64,000 bases of DNA from Streptomyces malachitofuscus (GCF_014650055.1 NZ_BMUF01000008.1:338564-402563), one strand, 5' to 3'. Shown: positions 28,937 to 37,807, counted from the first letter of the stretch. Notes: generated by a model from the letters alone, not told the origin. Program-made: numbers and translations.

Positions 28937-30122
28937 GCTCGCGCTGACGGCGGAGAAGCTGGACGCCGCCGACGAACTGGCCGCCAAGCGGCAGGAGTTC
29001 ACCCTCGACGACGTGGTCTACCTCGACGGCAACTCACTGGGCGCGCTGCCCGTGGCCGTCCCCGGACGGGTCGAGGACGTGGTGCGCCGGCAGTGGGGCG
29101 AGCTGCGGATCCGGTCCTGGACGGAAGGCGGCTGGTGGACGGCGCCGGAGCGGATCGGCGACCGGATCGCGCCACTGGTCGGTGCGGCGGCCGGGCAGAT
29201 CGTGGTCGGCGACTCCACCAGTGTCAACGTCTTCAAGGCACTGGTGGGCGCGGTGCGGCTGGCGCGGTCGGCCGGTCCCGGGCGGGACGAGATCCTGGTC
29301 GACGCGACCACGTTCCCCACGGACGGCTACATCGCCGATTCGGCGGCCCGGATGACCGGCTGCACGCTGCGTCCGGTGGCGCCGTCCGAGGTCCGGGACG
29401 CGCTGGGCGACCGCACGGCGGCCGTGCTGCTCAACCACGTCGACTACCGCACCGGACGGCTGCACGACCTGCCGTCGCTGACGGCCGCCGTGCACGCGGC
29501 GGGCGCGTACGTCGTCTGGGACCTGTGCCACAGCGCGGGCGCGCTGCCGGTCGGGCTGGACGAGCACGGCGTGGACCTGGCGGTCGGCTGCACCTACAAG
29601 TATCTGAACGGCGGTCCCGGTTCACCGGCGTTCCTGTACGTGCGCACCGGTCTGCAGGACCGTTTCGACTCCCCGCTGCCCGGCTGGAACTCCCACGCGG
29701 AACCCTTCGGGATGCGTGCGGACTACCGGCCGGCGGCGGGCGCGCTGCGCGGGCGCGTCGGTACCCCCGACATCCTCTCCATGCTCGCCCTGGAGGCGGC
29801 CCTGGAGGTCTGGGACGGCGTGACGGTCGACGCGGTGCGGGCCAAGTCGCTCGCGCTGACGGACTTCTTCCTGGAGTGCGTCGGGGAGTACGTGCCCGAG
29901 GGCCGGGTCGAGTGCGTGACGCCGCGTCCGCACGGGGAGCGGGGCAGCCAGGTCGCGCTGCGTTGCCCGGACGCGGGTGAGGTGATGAAGCGGCTGATCG
30001 AGCGGGACGTGGTCGGCGACTTCCGTCACCCGGACGTCCTCCGCTTCGGGTTCACCCCGCTGTACGTCGGCTTCGCGGACGTGGAGCGGGCGGCGCGGGT
30101 GCTGGCGGACGTGCTGGCGTGA
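28929..30122 (+). CDS. kynU: Kynureninase (397 aa)
   Basis: A PLP enzyme that hydrolyses kynurenine to anthranilate and alanine. Diagnostic features are VYLDGNSLGALP, IVVGDSTSVNVFK, LNHVDYRTGRLHDL, VVWDLCHSAGALP and the PLP-lysine region GCTYKYLNGGPGSPAFLYV. Its ATG lies 8 bp inside the end of the dioxygenase gene, which indicates translational coupling. Length is usual. In Streptomyces the anthranilate made this way can feed antibiotic synthesis; here no dedicated cluster adjoins. A large hairpin follows the stop. Confidence 0.96.
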   Translation: MSELALTAEKLDAADELAAKRQEFTLDDVVYLDGNSLGALPVAVPGRVEDVVRRQWGELRIRSWTEGGWWTAPERIGDRIAPLVGAAAGQIVVGDSTSVNVFKALVGAVRLARSAGPGRDEILVDATTFPTDGYIADSAARMTGCTLRPVAPSEVRDALGDRTAAVLLNHVDYRTGRLHDLPSLTAAVHAAGAYVVWDLCHSAGALPVGLDEHGVDLAVGCTYKYLNGGPGSPAFLYVRTGLQDRFDSPLPGWNSHAEPFGMRADYRPAAGALRGRVGTPDILSMLALEAALEVWDGVTVDAVRAKSLALTDFFLECVGEYVPEGRVECVTPRPHGERGSQVALRCPDAGEVMKRLIERDVVGDFRHPDVLRFGFTPLYVGFADVERAARVLADVLA

Positions 30123-30126
30123 TCGG

Positions 30127-30180
30127 GGGCCGGGGGTGACGTCGTACGGGGTGATGTCGTACGGCGTCATCCCCCGGCCC
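30127..30180 (+). terminator. Terminator-like hairpin after kynU
   Basis: GGGCCGGGGGTGACG (30127-30141) pairs with CGTCATCCCCCGGCCC (30165-30180) with one bulge; the 23-nt loop repeats the TCGTACGG of its start. Confidence 0.6.
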
Positions 30181-30297
30181 GCTGACCGAGCGTGACATCC
30201 CCATGTCGGGGCACGTGGGCGCCCTGATACCGTCCCGCCGAACGGCCGCGTTCCCGCCCGGTCCGTCACCCACGTTGCATCGCTGAGAGGTTGGAGC

Positions 30298-31164
30298 ATG
30301 ACGGACGACGTCGCAGCCGCCCGGGCCGCCGCCGAGGAGCAGTCGGCGCTCTCCCACCCGCCCGTCGAACCCGACGCCACGGTGACGTACGGCGACGATC
30401 CGGACCAGCTGATCGACCTCTACGTGCCGCGCGGGGCGGCCGGGCCCGCGCCCGTCGTCGTGGTGCTGCACGGCGGCGCCTGGCGGGCCCCGTACGACCG
30501 GCGTCACATCAGCCCGTTCGCCGCCTTCCTGGCGGGGCGGGGTTTCGCCGTGGCCAGTGTCGAGTACCGGCGCGGTGCCGGGGAGCCGGGCGGTGCCGCG
30601 GTCGCCGGGCGGTGGCCCGACACGTTCGACGACGTCGCCGCCGCGATGGACGCGTTGCCCGCGCTGATCCGGGAGCACCTGCCGGGAGCCGATCCGCGGC
30701 GCGTCGTCCTCACCGGGCACTCGGCCGGCGGCCATCTGGCGCTGTGGGCCGCCGCCCGGCACCTGCTGCCCGCCGACGCCCCGTGGCGCACCGCTGCTCC
30801 GGCGCCCCTGCGCGGTGTCGTCGCCCTCGCCCCGATCGCCGACCTCGCGGTCGCCGACAAGCTCGGTGTGTGCGGTGACGCGGTGCGCCAACTCCTCGGC
30901 GGCGACGATGACTTCGCCGAGCGCAGGCCCAGTGCCGATCCGGCGCTGCTGCTTCCGACCGGTATCGCCACCACCCTGGTGCAGGGGCGCACCGACGTCG
31001 ACGTACCGCAGGCGGTCGCCGAGGCGTACGCGGAGGCGGCGGCCAAGGCGGGGGAGGTGGTGGGGGTGACGTTGCTGGAGGACGTGGGGCACTTTCCACT
31101 GATCGATCCTGCGGCGGACGCGTGTGCGGTGGTGGCGGAGGAGATCGCCCAACTGGCCTGGTGA
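30298..31164 (+). CDS. Alpha/beta hydrolase, candidate kynurenine formamidase (288 aa)
   Basis: An HSL-like alpha/beta hydrolase with the oxyanion motif VVLHGGAWR, the nucleophile elbow LTGHSAGGHLALW, an Asp region at VQGRTDVDVPQ and a late GHFPLID His. The size and the HGGAW motif fit the kynurenine formamidases of the KynB-like alpha/beta hydrolase type, and the gene directly follows kynA-kynU, which lack a formamidase. I infer that it hydrolyses N-formylkynurenine, but an unrelated esterase is possible. It has its own 5' region (GAGAGG about 8 nt before the ATG), separated from kynU by a hairpin. Confidence 0.8.
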   Translation: MTDDVAAARAAAEEQSALSHPPVEPDATVTYGDDPDQLIDLYVPRGAAGPAPVVVVLHGGAWRAPYDRRHISPFAAFLAGRGFAVASVEYRRGAGEPGGAAVAGRWPDTFDDVAAAMDALPALIREHLPGADPRRVVLTGHSAGGHLALWAAARHLLPADAPWRTAAPAPLRGVVALAPIADLAVADKLGVCGDAVRQLLGGDDDFAERRPSADPALLLPTGIATTLVQGRTDVDVPQAVAEAYAEAAAKAGEVVGVTLLEDVGHFPLIDPAADACAVVAEEIAQLAW

Positions 31165-31185
31165 ACCGGGCGCGTGTCATACCCC

Positions 31186-31198
31186 TAGTACCTGAGAG
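31186..31198. promoter_or_regulatory. Shared motif upstream of the first two-component operon
   Basis: TAGTACCTGAGAG occurs here and again at 35662-35674, each upstream of a kinase/regulator unit. With flanks it reads GTACCTGAGAGCTAC, an imperfect palindrome (GTA-n-CT...AG-n-TAC), as expected for a NarL-type response regulator site. Function inferred. Confidence 0.45.
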
Positions 31199-31301
31199 CT
31201 ACCCCGTGAGTGAGTCCCTCGGCGGGACGCGGGTTACCTGCGGTGATCCGTAACTTCCCTTTCTGACAGGCCCGGTGGTCGGGCCGAGGGGGAGGGTGGC
31301 G

Positions 31302-32447
31302 ATGGGACGCCGTGGGGCGGGGAAACCGGGGAGCGCGAACGCGGGCAGTCGTGCCTCCCCCAGTGCCTTGAAGGGCCTGGGAGGTGCCCCCAGGGCGATG
31401 GGGGTCCCCCCGCTCGAGCGAAGTCGAGAGTGGGGGAGGGTGGGCGCGGCGGCACCCCGCAAACGCCGGGTCGTGCAACCGGTTCCCGGCCCACGCCGAC
31501 GCCGGTGCAGAGGGAAGGCGACCGCGCGGTGGCGCCGGACGGCGCTCGCGTCGGTCGTCGCCGGAGCGGTTGCCGTGCCGTTGGCCGGGGCGGCCCGGCC
31601 GCAGGTGCCCGCGCCGCCGCCCGCCGTGCTCGCGGCGCCCTCCGCGGCCACCCTGGAGGCGACCTACGCCGCCCACCGGGCGGGCGCCGAGGAAGCCGCC
31701 CGGATGGCCGCCGCGTACGGGGACCGGCGGCGGGCCAACGCCGATCGCGCCCTGGCCCGGCGGCAGTTGCTGCACTTCGACGGGCGCGGGGCCGGGCTGG
31801 TCACCGAGGTGCTCGGCGATCTCAAGGGGGCCGGCCGTGTCGCCGTCCTCGTGCCCGGCTCCGACACCTCGATCGACACCTACGGCCGGTTCCGTGCCGC
31901 CGCCCTCGCCCTGCACGAGCGGCTCGGTGAGCGTGCCGCGGTCGTGGCCTGGCTCGGCTACGAGACGCCCGGCACTCTCAGCACCGCCGTCGCCACCACC
32001 GCCCGCGCGGAGGAGGCCGCACCGGGACTCCGGGCGCTGGTGGGCGACGTGCGTGCCGTCGCCGGACAGCGGGCCCGTGTCTCCCTCCTGTGCCACTCCT
32101 ACGGCTCCGTCGTCTGCGCCCGCGCCGCCCACGGTCTCGACGTCGACGACATCGCCCTCCTCGGCAGCCCCGGCACCGGCGCCGACACCGCCGCCGGTCT
32201 GCACACCCCGGCCAGGATCTGGGCCGCCCGGGGCGCCGACGACTGGGTCGAGAACGTCCCGCACCTCAGCGCGGGTCTCTTCGGCACCACCGTCGGCTTC
32301 GGCACCGACCCCCTGTCCCCGGAGTTCGGCGCCCGTGTCTTCGCGGCCGGCGACGGCGGTCACAGCGACTACTTCGCCCCCGGCTCCACCTCCCTGGCCA
32401 ACCTGACCCGGATCGTCCTCGGCGAGACCCCGGCGGTGACCCCATGA
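31302..32447 (+). CDS. DUF1023-like alpha/beta hydrolase, exported or membrane-anchored (381 aa)
   Basis: I chose the ATG at 31302 because GGAGG lies about 7 nt upstream; the frame opens at 31275. The first 75 residues are basic and low-complexity, and contain an 86-bp Streptomyces-type intergenic repeat read in frame (31354-31439). A hydrophobic segment (about 88-106, LASVVAGAVAVPLAGAA) may be a signal or anchor. The catalytic part shows VAVLVPGSDTSIDTYGRF, SLLCHSYGSVVCARAA (nucleophile Ser in a C-H-S-Y-G elbow), and DGGHSDYF near the end (candidate His), a DUF1023 pattern. It is the first gene of an operon with an acyltransferase and a two-component system (4-bp ATGA overlap with the next gene). 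Confidence 0.8.
   Translation: MGRRGAGKPGSANAGSRASPSALKGLGGAPRAMGVPPLERSREWGRVGAAAPRKRRVVQPVPGPRRRRCRGKATARWRRTALASVVAGAVAVPLAGAARPQVPAPPPAVLAAPSAATLEATYAAHRAGAEEAARMAAAYGDRRRANADRALARRQLLHFDGRGAGLVTEVLGDLKGAGRVAVLVPGSDTSIDTYGRFRAAALALHERLGERAAVVAWLGYETPGTLSTAVATTARAEEAAPGLRALVGDVRAVAGQRARVSLLCHSYGSVVCARAAHGLDVDDIALLGSPGTGADTAAGLHTPARIWAARGADDWVENVPHLSAGLFGTTVGFGTDPLSPEFGARVFAAGDGGHSDYFAPGSTSLANLTRIVLGETPAVTP
31354..31439. repeat. MITE-like palindromic Streptomyces repeat inside a coding region
   Basis: The element starts CCTCCCCCA (31354-31362) and ends TGGGGGAGG (31431-31439), with an inner CTCGA...TCGAG hairpin (about 31411-31427). This GGGGGTCCCCCCGCTCGAGC-type sequence is familiar from many Streptomyces intergenic regions. 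Here it lies in frame near the 5' end of the hydrolase gene. Confidence 0.7.
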
Positions 32448-33628
32448 CTCGTCCCGCAGCCGCGCTGTGCCACGCCGCCCGGCGCGTCGACGCGGCCACC
32501 CCCGCCCACCGCGACCGTGCCGTGGACGCCCTGCGGGCCGGCGCCGTCCTCGGTGTCGTCCTGGGCCACTGGCTGGTCACCGCCCTCGTCGCCGACGGCC
32601 GTACGCTGCGCACCGCCAGCCCCCTCCAGCACCTGCCGTGGCTGGCCCCGGTCTCCTGGACGTTCCAGACGCTCGCCGTGTTCTTCCTGGTCGGCGGCCA
32701 TGTCGCGACCCGCTCGTACGGATCGGCCCGCGCCCGCGGCGTCCCGTACCACCGGTGGCTGCGGGCGCGGCTGGCCCGGCTGTTCACCCCGGTCGCCGCC
32801 GTCCTCGCGCTGTGGACGGCCGTCGCCCTCGCCCTGGTGCTCTCCGGGACCGAGTACGCCACCACCCGCACGCTGGTGAAGCTCGCCCTGTCGCCCCTGT
32901 GGTTCCTGCTGGTCTTCGCCGTGCTCACCGCCGCCACCCCGCTCCTCACCCGCCTTCATCCGCTGTGGCCGCTCGCCGTGGTCCTCCACGTCGACCTGCT
33001 CCGGTTCGGGCTCGGCGCCCCCGACGGGATCGGCCTGCTGAACGTGGCGGCCGGCTGGCTGGTGCCGTACACCCTGGGTGCCGCGTGGACCCGGGGCGAG
33101 CTGGAGCGCCGCAGGTCCGGCTGGATCCTCCTGGTCGCGGGGTCGGCGGCCACGGCCGTGCTCGTCGCCCGGGCCGGTTATCCGGCGTCGATGGTCGGCG
33201 TCCCCGGTGCCGGGATCTCCAACCTCGACCCGCCGACGCTGGCCGTCGTCACCTTCGGCCTCGCCCAGTGCGGGCTCGCGCTGCTGCTGCGGGACCCGTT
33301 GCGCCGCGCGATGCGGCGTCCCGTGGCGTGGGCGGCGGTGGCGCTGGTCAACCTCTCCGCGATGACGGTCTTCCTCTGGCACCAGACCGCCCTGATGGCG
33401 ACCACCGCCACCGGCCTCCTGGCCGGCCGCCTCCCCGGTCTGCACACCGTGCCCGACGGTCTCGGCTGGGTCGCCGCCCGGCTGGTCTGGCTGCCCGTGT
33501 TCGCGCTCGCCCTCGCGCTCTGCTGGGCGGCGTTCCGGCACTGGGAGCGGGGTGGCGGAGGGCGGCGCGGGCGGTCCCGGGTGGTCCGCGCGCACCGGCC
33601 CACGACGAAGGAGGCAGGTCGTGTCTAG
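32444..33628 (+). CDS. Acyltransferase 3 family membrane protein (394 aa)
   Basis: About ten transmembrane helices with features of membrane O-acyltransferases: an early RDRAVDALRAGAVLGVVLGHW segment holding the conserved R..H pattern, then FFLVGGHVATRSY and WLRARLARLFTPV. These enzymes acylate sugars, peptidoglycan or secondary metabolites at the membrane. The ATG overlaps the hydrolase stop as ATGA, and the kinase gene begins 8 bp inside its 3' end. Being in one operon with a two-component system suggests modification of an envelope component under its control. Substrate unknown. Confidence 0.85.
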   Translation: MTRPAAALCHAARRVDAATPAHRDRAVDALRAGAVLGVVLGHWLVTALVADGRTLRTASPLQHLPWLAPVSWTFQTLAVFFLVGGHVATRSYGSARARGVPYHRWLRARLARLFTPVAAVLALWTAVALALVLSGTEYATTRTLVKLALSPLWFLLVFAVLTAATPLLTRLHPLWPLAVVLHVDLLRFGLGAPDGIGLLNVAAGWLVPYTLGAAWTRGELERRRSGWILLVAGSAATAVLVARAGYPASMVGVPGAGISNLDPPTLAVVTFGLAQCGLALLLRDPLRRAMRRPVAWAAVALVNLSAMTVFLWHQTALMATTATGLLAGRLPGLHTVPDGLGWVAARLVWLPVFALALALCWAAFRHWERGGGGRRGRSRVVRAHRPTTKEAGRV

Positions 33629-34964
33629 GCTCAACCATGTGGCGGACAAGGGGGCGAAGGCCGTTCTGCGGTGGCTTCGGGCGGCGCGGGCGGACCTGCT
33701 GACGGTGCGCGCGGACCCGTTGCCGCCGTCGGAGTGGCTGCGCTGGGTGCCGCACGGGTTCGTGTTCCTGGCCGCGTTCGGCATCTTCTTCGGCGATCTG
33801 AACCAGCTCCAGGGGTACGGGAGGATCGGCCACGGCAACGCCCTGCTGGTCGCGCTCGGACAGTGCGGGGCGGCCGTCCTCGCGCTGCGGCGTCCGGTGC
33901 CTGCGCTGTGGCTGTCGCTCATCGCCTCGCTGGCGGGCGCGGTCCTGGCGCGCCGCATGCTGATGGCCGGCCAGATCGACGGGTTCCCGTGGCCCTGGCA
34001 CGCCTGGGGGATCGCGACCCACACACTGGTGCTGCTGCTGCTCGCCCTGCGCGTGCCCACCCGCGTCTCCGTCGAGGCGTGGGCCGTGACGGCCCTGCTC
34101 ACCTATGTCCTCCAGGGCCTGTGGGGCGCGTGGAACCATTCGGCCACCGGCCAGACCGCCGTCGTCCTGTTCGCCGTCGCCGTCGTCCTCGGCAGCGCCC
34201 TGCGCGGCCGCCGCGAGGCCCGCGCCGAACTGCTGGAGCAGACCACGCTCACCGCCGAGGAACGCGCCCGGCGCACCCTGCTGGAGGAACGCGGCCGCAT
34301 CGCACGGGAGTTGCACGACGTGGTGGCCCACCACATGTCGGTGATCTCCATCCAGGCCCAGGTCGCCCCGCACCTGGTGCAGAACCCGTCCGACGAGCTG
34401 AAGGAGAACCTCGCCGGCATACGGCAGAACGCCGTCGAGGCGCTCACCGAACTGCGCCGCGTCCTGGACGTACTGCGCTCCGAGCACCCGGCCCCCGGCG
34501 AGCGCGCGGACGTCCCGGACACCACCCGGCACGCGCCCCAGCCCACGCTGGACCGGCTCGAGGCGCTGGTGGAGAACACCCGGGCCGCCGGACTCACCGT
34601 CACCACGGAGATCAGCGGCGAGCGGCGCCCGCTGCCGCCCGGGGTGGAACTGTCGGCGTACCGGATCGTGCAGGAGGCGCTCAGCAACGTCCTGCGGCAC
34701 GCCCCCGGCGCGACCGCCCACGTCACCCTGGCCTACGATCCGCGGGGGCTGCGGGTGGAGGTCGCCGACACCGGCGCCGCCCGCGAGGCACCGCCGTCCT
34801 CCGGCGCCGGGCACGGGCTGCTCGGCATGCGGGAGCGGGCCGTGATGCTGGGCGGCAGGCTGACGGCCGGCCCCCGGTCGGGACGCGGCTACAAGGTCGA
34901 CGCCTACCTCCCGGACTCCGCCCCGCCCGCTTCCGAACTCCCTCCCCAGGACGGCACCGCATGA
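33621..34964 (+). CDS. Two-component sensor histidine kinase, HisKA_3 type (447 aa)
   Basis: An N-terminal block of about five to six membrane helices (about 38-195) is followed by a coiled region and the dimerisation motif RIARELHDVVAHHMSVISIQ with phospho-acceptor His232, then an HATPase domain (about 335-435: YRIVQEALSNVLRHAPG N-box, and GHGLLGMRERAVMLGG). There is little extracellular sensor sequence, as in intramembrane-sensing kinases. The GTG at 33621 has AAGGAGG 6 nt upstream and overlaps the acyltransferase stop by 8 bp. It is the cognate partner of the next gene (ATGA overlap). Stimulus unknown. Confidence 0.93.
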   Translation: MSRLNHVADKGAKAVLRWLRAARADLLTVRADPLPPSEWLRWVPHGFVFLAAFGIFFGDLNQLQGYGRIGHGNALLVALGQCGAAVLALRRPVPALWLSLIASLAGAVLARRMLMAGQIDGFPWPWHAWGIATHTLVLLLLALRVPTRVSVEAWAVTALLTYVLQGLWGAWNHSATGQTAVVLFAVAVVLGSALRGRREARAELLEQTTLTAEERARRTLLEERGRIARELHDVVAHHMSVISIQAQVAPHLVQNPSDELKENLAGIRQNAVEALTELRRVLDVLRSEHPAPGERADVPDTTRHAPQPTLDRLEALVENTRAAGLTVTTEISGERRPLPPGVELSAYRIVQEALSNVLRHAPGATAHVTLAYDPRGLRVEVADTGAAREAPPSSGAGHGLLGMRERAVMLGGRLTAGPRSGRGYKVDAYLPDSAPPASELPPQDGTA

Positions 34965-35623
34965 TCCGCGTACTCATCGCCGACGACCAGCAGATGGTCC
35001 GCCAGGGCTTCACCGTGCTGCTCAACACGCAGCCCGACATCGAGGTGGTCGGCCAGGCGGTGGACGGACTCGACGCGGTCGCGCAGGTCGCCGAACTCGC
35101 CCCGGACGTCGTCCTGATGGACATCCGGATGCCCGAACTCGGCGGCATCGAGGCCACCGCACGGATCACCACCGCCACCCCCGGCATCAGGGTCCTCGTG
35201 CTGACCACGTTCGACCTCGACGAGTACGTGTACGAGGCGCTGCGCGCCGGGGCGTCCGGCTTTCTGCTCAAGGACGCCTCCGCCGACCAGCTCGCCGAGG
35301 CGGTACGGGTGGTGGCGGCCGGGGACGCCCTGCTCGCGCCCGGTGTCACCCGGCGGCTGATCGCCGAGTTCTCCCGGCTCGACCCCCGGCCCCGCACCCC
35401 GCTCAGACAGCGCGTCGGTGAGCTGACCGAACGCGAGACGGAGGTGCTCGCGCTGATCGCCCAGGGGCTGTCGAACGCCGAGATAGCGGTGCGTCTGGTG
35501 GTGGCCGAGCAGACCGTGAAGACGCACGTCGGCCGCATCCTGGTGAAACTCGGTCTGCGGGACCGCACCCAGGCCGCGGTGTTCGCGTACGAGTCGGGGC
35601 TGGTACGGCCCTCCGGGTACTGA
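34961..35623 (+). CDS. NarL/LuxR-type response regulator (220 aa)
   Basis: Receiver domain (1-120) with the acidic pair DD at 8-9, phospho-acceptor Asp54 in VVLMDIRMPE, Thr in VLVLTTFDLDEYVY and Lys in GFLLKDAS; then a LuxR HTH (LTERETEVLALIAQGLSNAE, TVKTHVGRILVKLGLRDR). It overlaps the kinase gene by 4 bp. Its likely targets include the motif at 31186-31198 upstream of its own operon. It is closely similar to the regulator at 37142, so the two systems are tandem paralogues and may cross-talk. Confidence 0.94.
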   Translation: MIRVLIADDQQMVRQGFTVLLNTQPDIEVVGQAVDGLDAVAQVAELAPDVVLMDIRMPELGGIEATARITTATPGIRVLVLTTFDLDEYVYEALRAGASGFLLKDASADQLAEAVRVVAAGDALLAPGVTRRLIAEFSRLDPRPRTPLRQRVGELTERETEVLALIAQGLSNAEIAVRLVVAEQTVKTHVGRILVKLGLRDRTQAAVFAYESGLVRPSGY

Positions 35624-35661
35624 CACCTCCGTACCGATCGGTAACCCGGGCGCGGCCTGCG

Positions 35662-35674
35662 TAGTACCTGAGAG
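35662..35674. promoter_or_regulatory. Shared motif upstream of the second two-component pair
   Basis: Second copy of TAGTACCTGAGAG, about 65 bp before the second kinase gene; with flanks GTACCTGAGAGGGAC, the palindromic half-site is weaker than in the first copy. Confidence 0.45.
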
Positions 35675-35726
35675 GGACGCCCGGGAACCCGTCTCAGCGG
35701 GGACGACCGCGACCACCCGGTCGGCC

Positions 35727-35732
35727 TACCGT
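35727..35732 (+). promoter_or_regulatory. -10 box of second kinase gene, probable leaderless
   Basis: TACCGT followed by 6 nt and the GTG at 35739; an in-frame GTG directly after the box (35733) is too close. Confidence 0.45.
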
Positions 35733-35738
35733 GTGAGC

Positions 35739-37145
35739 GTGACCGAGACGACTCACCAGCAGACCACGGCCGCCGCGCACGGCGACGGGGCCGGGACACG
35801 CAGCCCGGAGTACCGGCTGGCCCAGAACGCCCTGCGGGGACTGCGCCAGGACCTGTTCCACGACCCCTTCGCCTACCGCCCGCTGCCGCCCCGGCACACG
35901 GACGGCCCGTTCGTCCGCCGGCTGCCCGGCAGGCTGCGGACGGCCGCGCAGCACCTTCCGCACGCGGTGGTGGGTGCGGTCGCGCTGCTTGCGCTGTGCG
36001 TGGGCGCGGTGAGCGGTGGCATGCCCGGCGGCGACGTACCGGCCCTGCTCTCGGGCATCCTGTGCGCACTGCCGGTGCTCGCCACGCTGGTGCGGCCGAT
36101 CGGCGCGTTCTGGCTGTCGCTCGCCGTGACCCCGGTGATCGCGGTGATCAACGGCAGCGGGTGGGACTGGCCGTGGATGCCCGGCGCGTTCATCTGCCAT
36201 CTGACGGTGCTGGTCGTCGTGGCCCTGCGCACCCGGCCCCGCACCGCCGTCTGGATGTGGGTGCTGACCGCCGCGTACGCCTTCCTCTCGGACGTCTTCT
36301 TCGGCGGGTCGTACTACTACACGAACAGCGGGCCCATGATGGTGACGTCCGCGTTCGCCCTGCTCCTGGTCTCCCTGTGGCATGTCCGGCGCGCCGCCCA
36401 GCAGGAGGTGACCGCCCAGCAGACGGTGACCGCGCACGAGCGGTCCCGGCGCACGGCGCTGGAGGAGCGCACCACCATCGCCCGCGAGCTGCACGACGTG
36501 GTGGCCCACCACATGTCGGTCGTCGCCATCCAGGCGGAGGCCGCGCCCTACCGGGTGGAGAACCCGCCGCCCGAGCTGGAGCGCGCCTTCGCCACCATCC
36601 GGGAGAACGCGGTGGCCGCCCTCACCGAGCTGCGCCGCATCCTCGGCGTGGTCCGCGCCGAGGACTACGAGGCCCCGGACGCCCCGCAGCCTACCCTGGC
36701 CGACCTGGACGCCCTGCTCGTCAACGTGCGCGGCGCCGGCCTGGAGGTGGAGAAGGTGGTGACCGGCGCGGTGCGGGAGCTGCCGCAGGGCGTGGAGCTG
36801 TCGGCGTACCGGATCGTGCAGGAGGCGCTGAGCAACAGCCTGCGGCACGCCCCCGGCGCGAGTGCCCGCGTGGAGATCGGGTACGTCCTCGGCGGACTCG
36901 GCGTGCGCGTGGTCAACGGCCCCGCGCCGGAACCCAGCCTGGTGAAGCCCGCCCGTCACCCGGCCACCACCCCTGATGGAGGGCTTCGCCCGCCCCCTTC
37001 GATGGGCGCCGGTCACGGCATCACCGGCATGCGCGAGCGGGTCACCATGCTGAACGGCGAGATGACGGCCGGTTCCACCGACGACGGCGGCTACGAGGTC
37101 GCGGTGTTCCTGCCGGTCGCCACGGCGAGCGAGGGTGACGCATGA
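35739..37145 (+). CDS. Two-component sensor histidine kinase, HisKA_3 type, paralogue (468 aa)
   Basis: After a soluble N-terminus of about 75 residues come about five to six membrane helices (about 78-215), then TIARELHDVVAHHMSVVAIQ with phospho-acceptor His252 and the ATPase domain (YRIVQEALSNSLRHAPG; GHGITGMRERVTMLNG). A Pro-rich insert near 405-425 splits the ATPase region, which is not seen in the first kinase. The GTG at 35739 is 6 nt after TACCGT; the GTG at 35733 is an alternative start. It is coupled to the next gene by ATGA. It is a tandem paralogue of the kinase at 33621, probably from duplication of the pair. Confidence 0.92.
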   Translation: MTETTHQQTTAAAHGDGAGTRSPEYRLAQNALRGLRQDLFHDPFAYRPLPPRHTDGPFVRRLPGRLRTAAQHLPHAVVGAVALLALCVGAVSGGMPGGDVPALLSGILCALPVLATLVRPIGAFWLSLAVTPVIAVINGSGWDWPWMPGAFICHLTVLVVVALRTRPRTAVWMWVLTAAYAFLSDVFFGGSYYYTNSGPMMVTSAFALLLVSLWHVRRAAQQEVTAQQTVTAHERSRRTALEERTTIARELHDVVAHHMSVVAIQAEAAPYRVENPPPELERAFATIRENAVAALTELRRILGVVRAEDYEAPDAPQPTLADLDALLVNVRGAGLEVEKVVTGAVRELPQGVELSAYRIVQEALSNSLRHAPGASARVEIGYVLGGLGVRVVNGPAPEPSLVKPARHPATTPDGGLRPPPSMGAGHGITGMRERVTMLNGEMTAGSTDDGGYEVAVFLPVATASEGDA

Positions 37146-37807
37146 CCATCCGTGTCCTGATCGCGGACGACCAGATGATGGTGCGCGAGGGCTTCTCGGT
37201 GCTGCTGGGCGCGATGCCCGACATCGAGGTCGTCGGCGAGGCCGTCAACGGCCGGGAGGCGGTCGAACGGGTCCGCGAGCTCGCCCCCGACGTCGTCCTG
37301 ATGGACATCCGCATGCCCGAGCTGAACGGCATCGAGGCGACCCGGGAGATCGTCGCCGCCGACGGCGCCGCCAAGGTCCTCGTCCTGACCACCTTCGACC
37401 TCGACGAGTACGTCTACCAGGCGCTGCGCGCGGGCGCCTCCGGCTTCCTGCTCAAGGACGCCTCCGCCCGCCAGCTCGCCGACGGGGTACGGGTCGTCGC
37501 GTCCGGCGAGGCGCTGCTCGCCCCGACGGTCACCCGGCGCCTGATCACCGAGTTCTCCAAGCTCTCCGAAACGCCCCGGCTGATGCCGTCCGCGCACGCG
37601 GCGTACGGCGATCTGACCGAGCGGGAGACGGAGGTGCTGGTGCTGATCGCGCAGGGCCTGTCGAACGCGGAGATCGCCGGGCGGCTGGTCGTCGCCGAGT
37701 CGACGATCAAGACGCACGTCAGCCGCATCCTGGTGAAACTCGGTCTGCGGGACCGCACGCAGGCGGCGGTGTTCGCGTACGAGGCACGGCTGGTCACGCC
37801 GGGCTGA
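37142..37807 (+). CDS. NarL/LuxR-type response regulator, paralogue (221 aa)
   Basis: Receiver with phospho-acceptor Asp55 in VVLMDIRMPEL, LVLTTFDLDEYVYQALR and GFLLKDAS; LuxR HTH with LTERETEVLVLIAQGLSNAE and STIKTHVSRILVKLGLRDR. Start ATG in an ATGA overlap with the kinase. It differs from its paralogue mainly in the linker between receiver and HTH, so DNA-contact residues are almost the same and the two may bind the same motif. Confidence 0.94.
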   Translation: MTIRVLIADDQMMVREGFSVLLGAMPDIEVVGEAVNGREAVERVRELAPDVVLMDIRMPELNGIEATREIVAADGAAKVLVLTTFDLDEYVYQALRAGASGFLLKDASARQLADGVRVVASGEALLAPTVTRRLITEFSKLSETPRLMPSAHAAYGDLTERETEVLVLIAQGLSNAEIAGRLVVAESTIKTHVSRILVKLGLRDRTQAAVFAYEARLVTPG

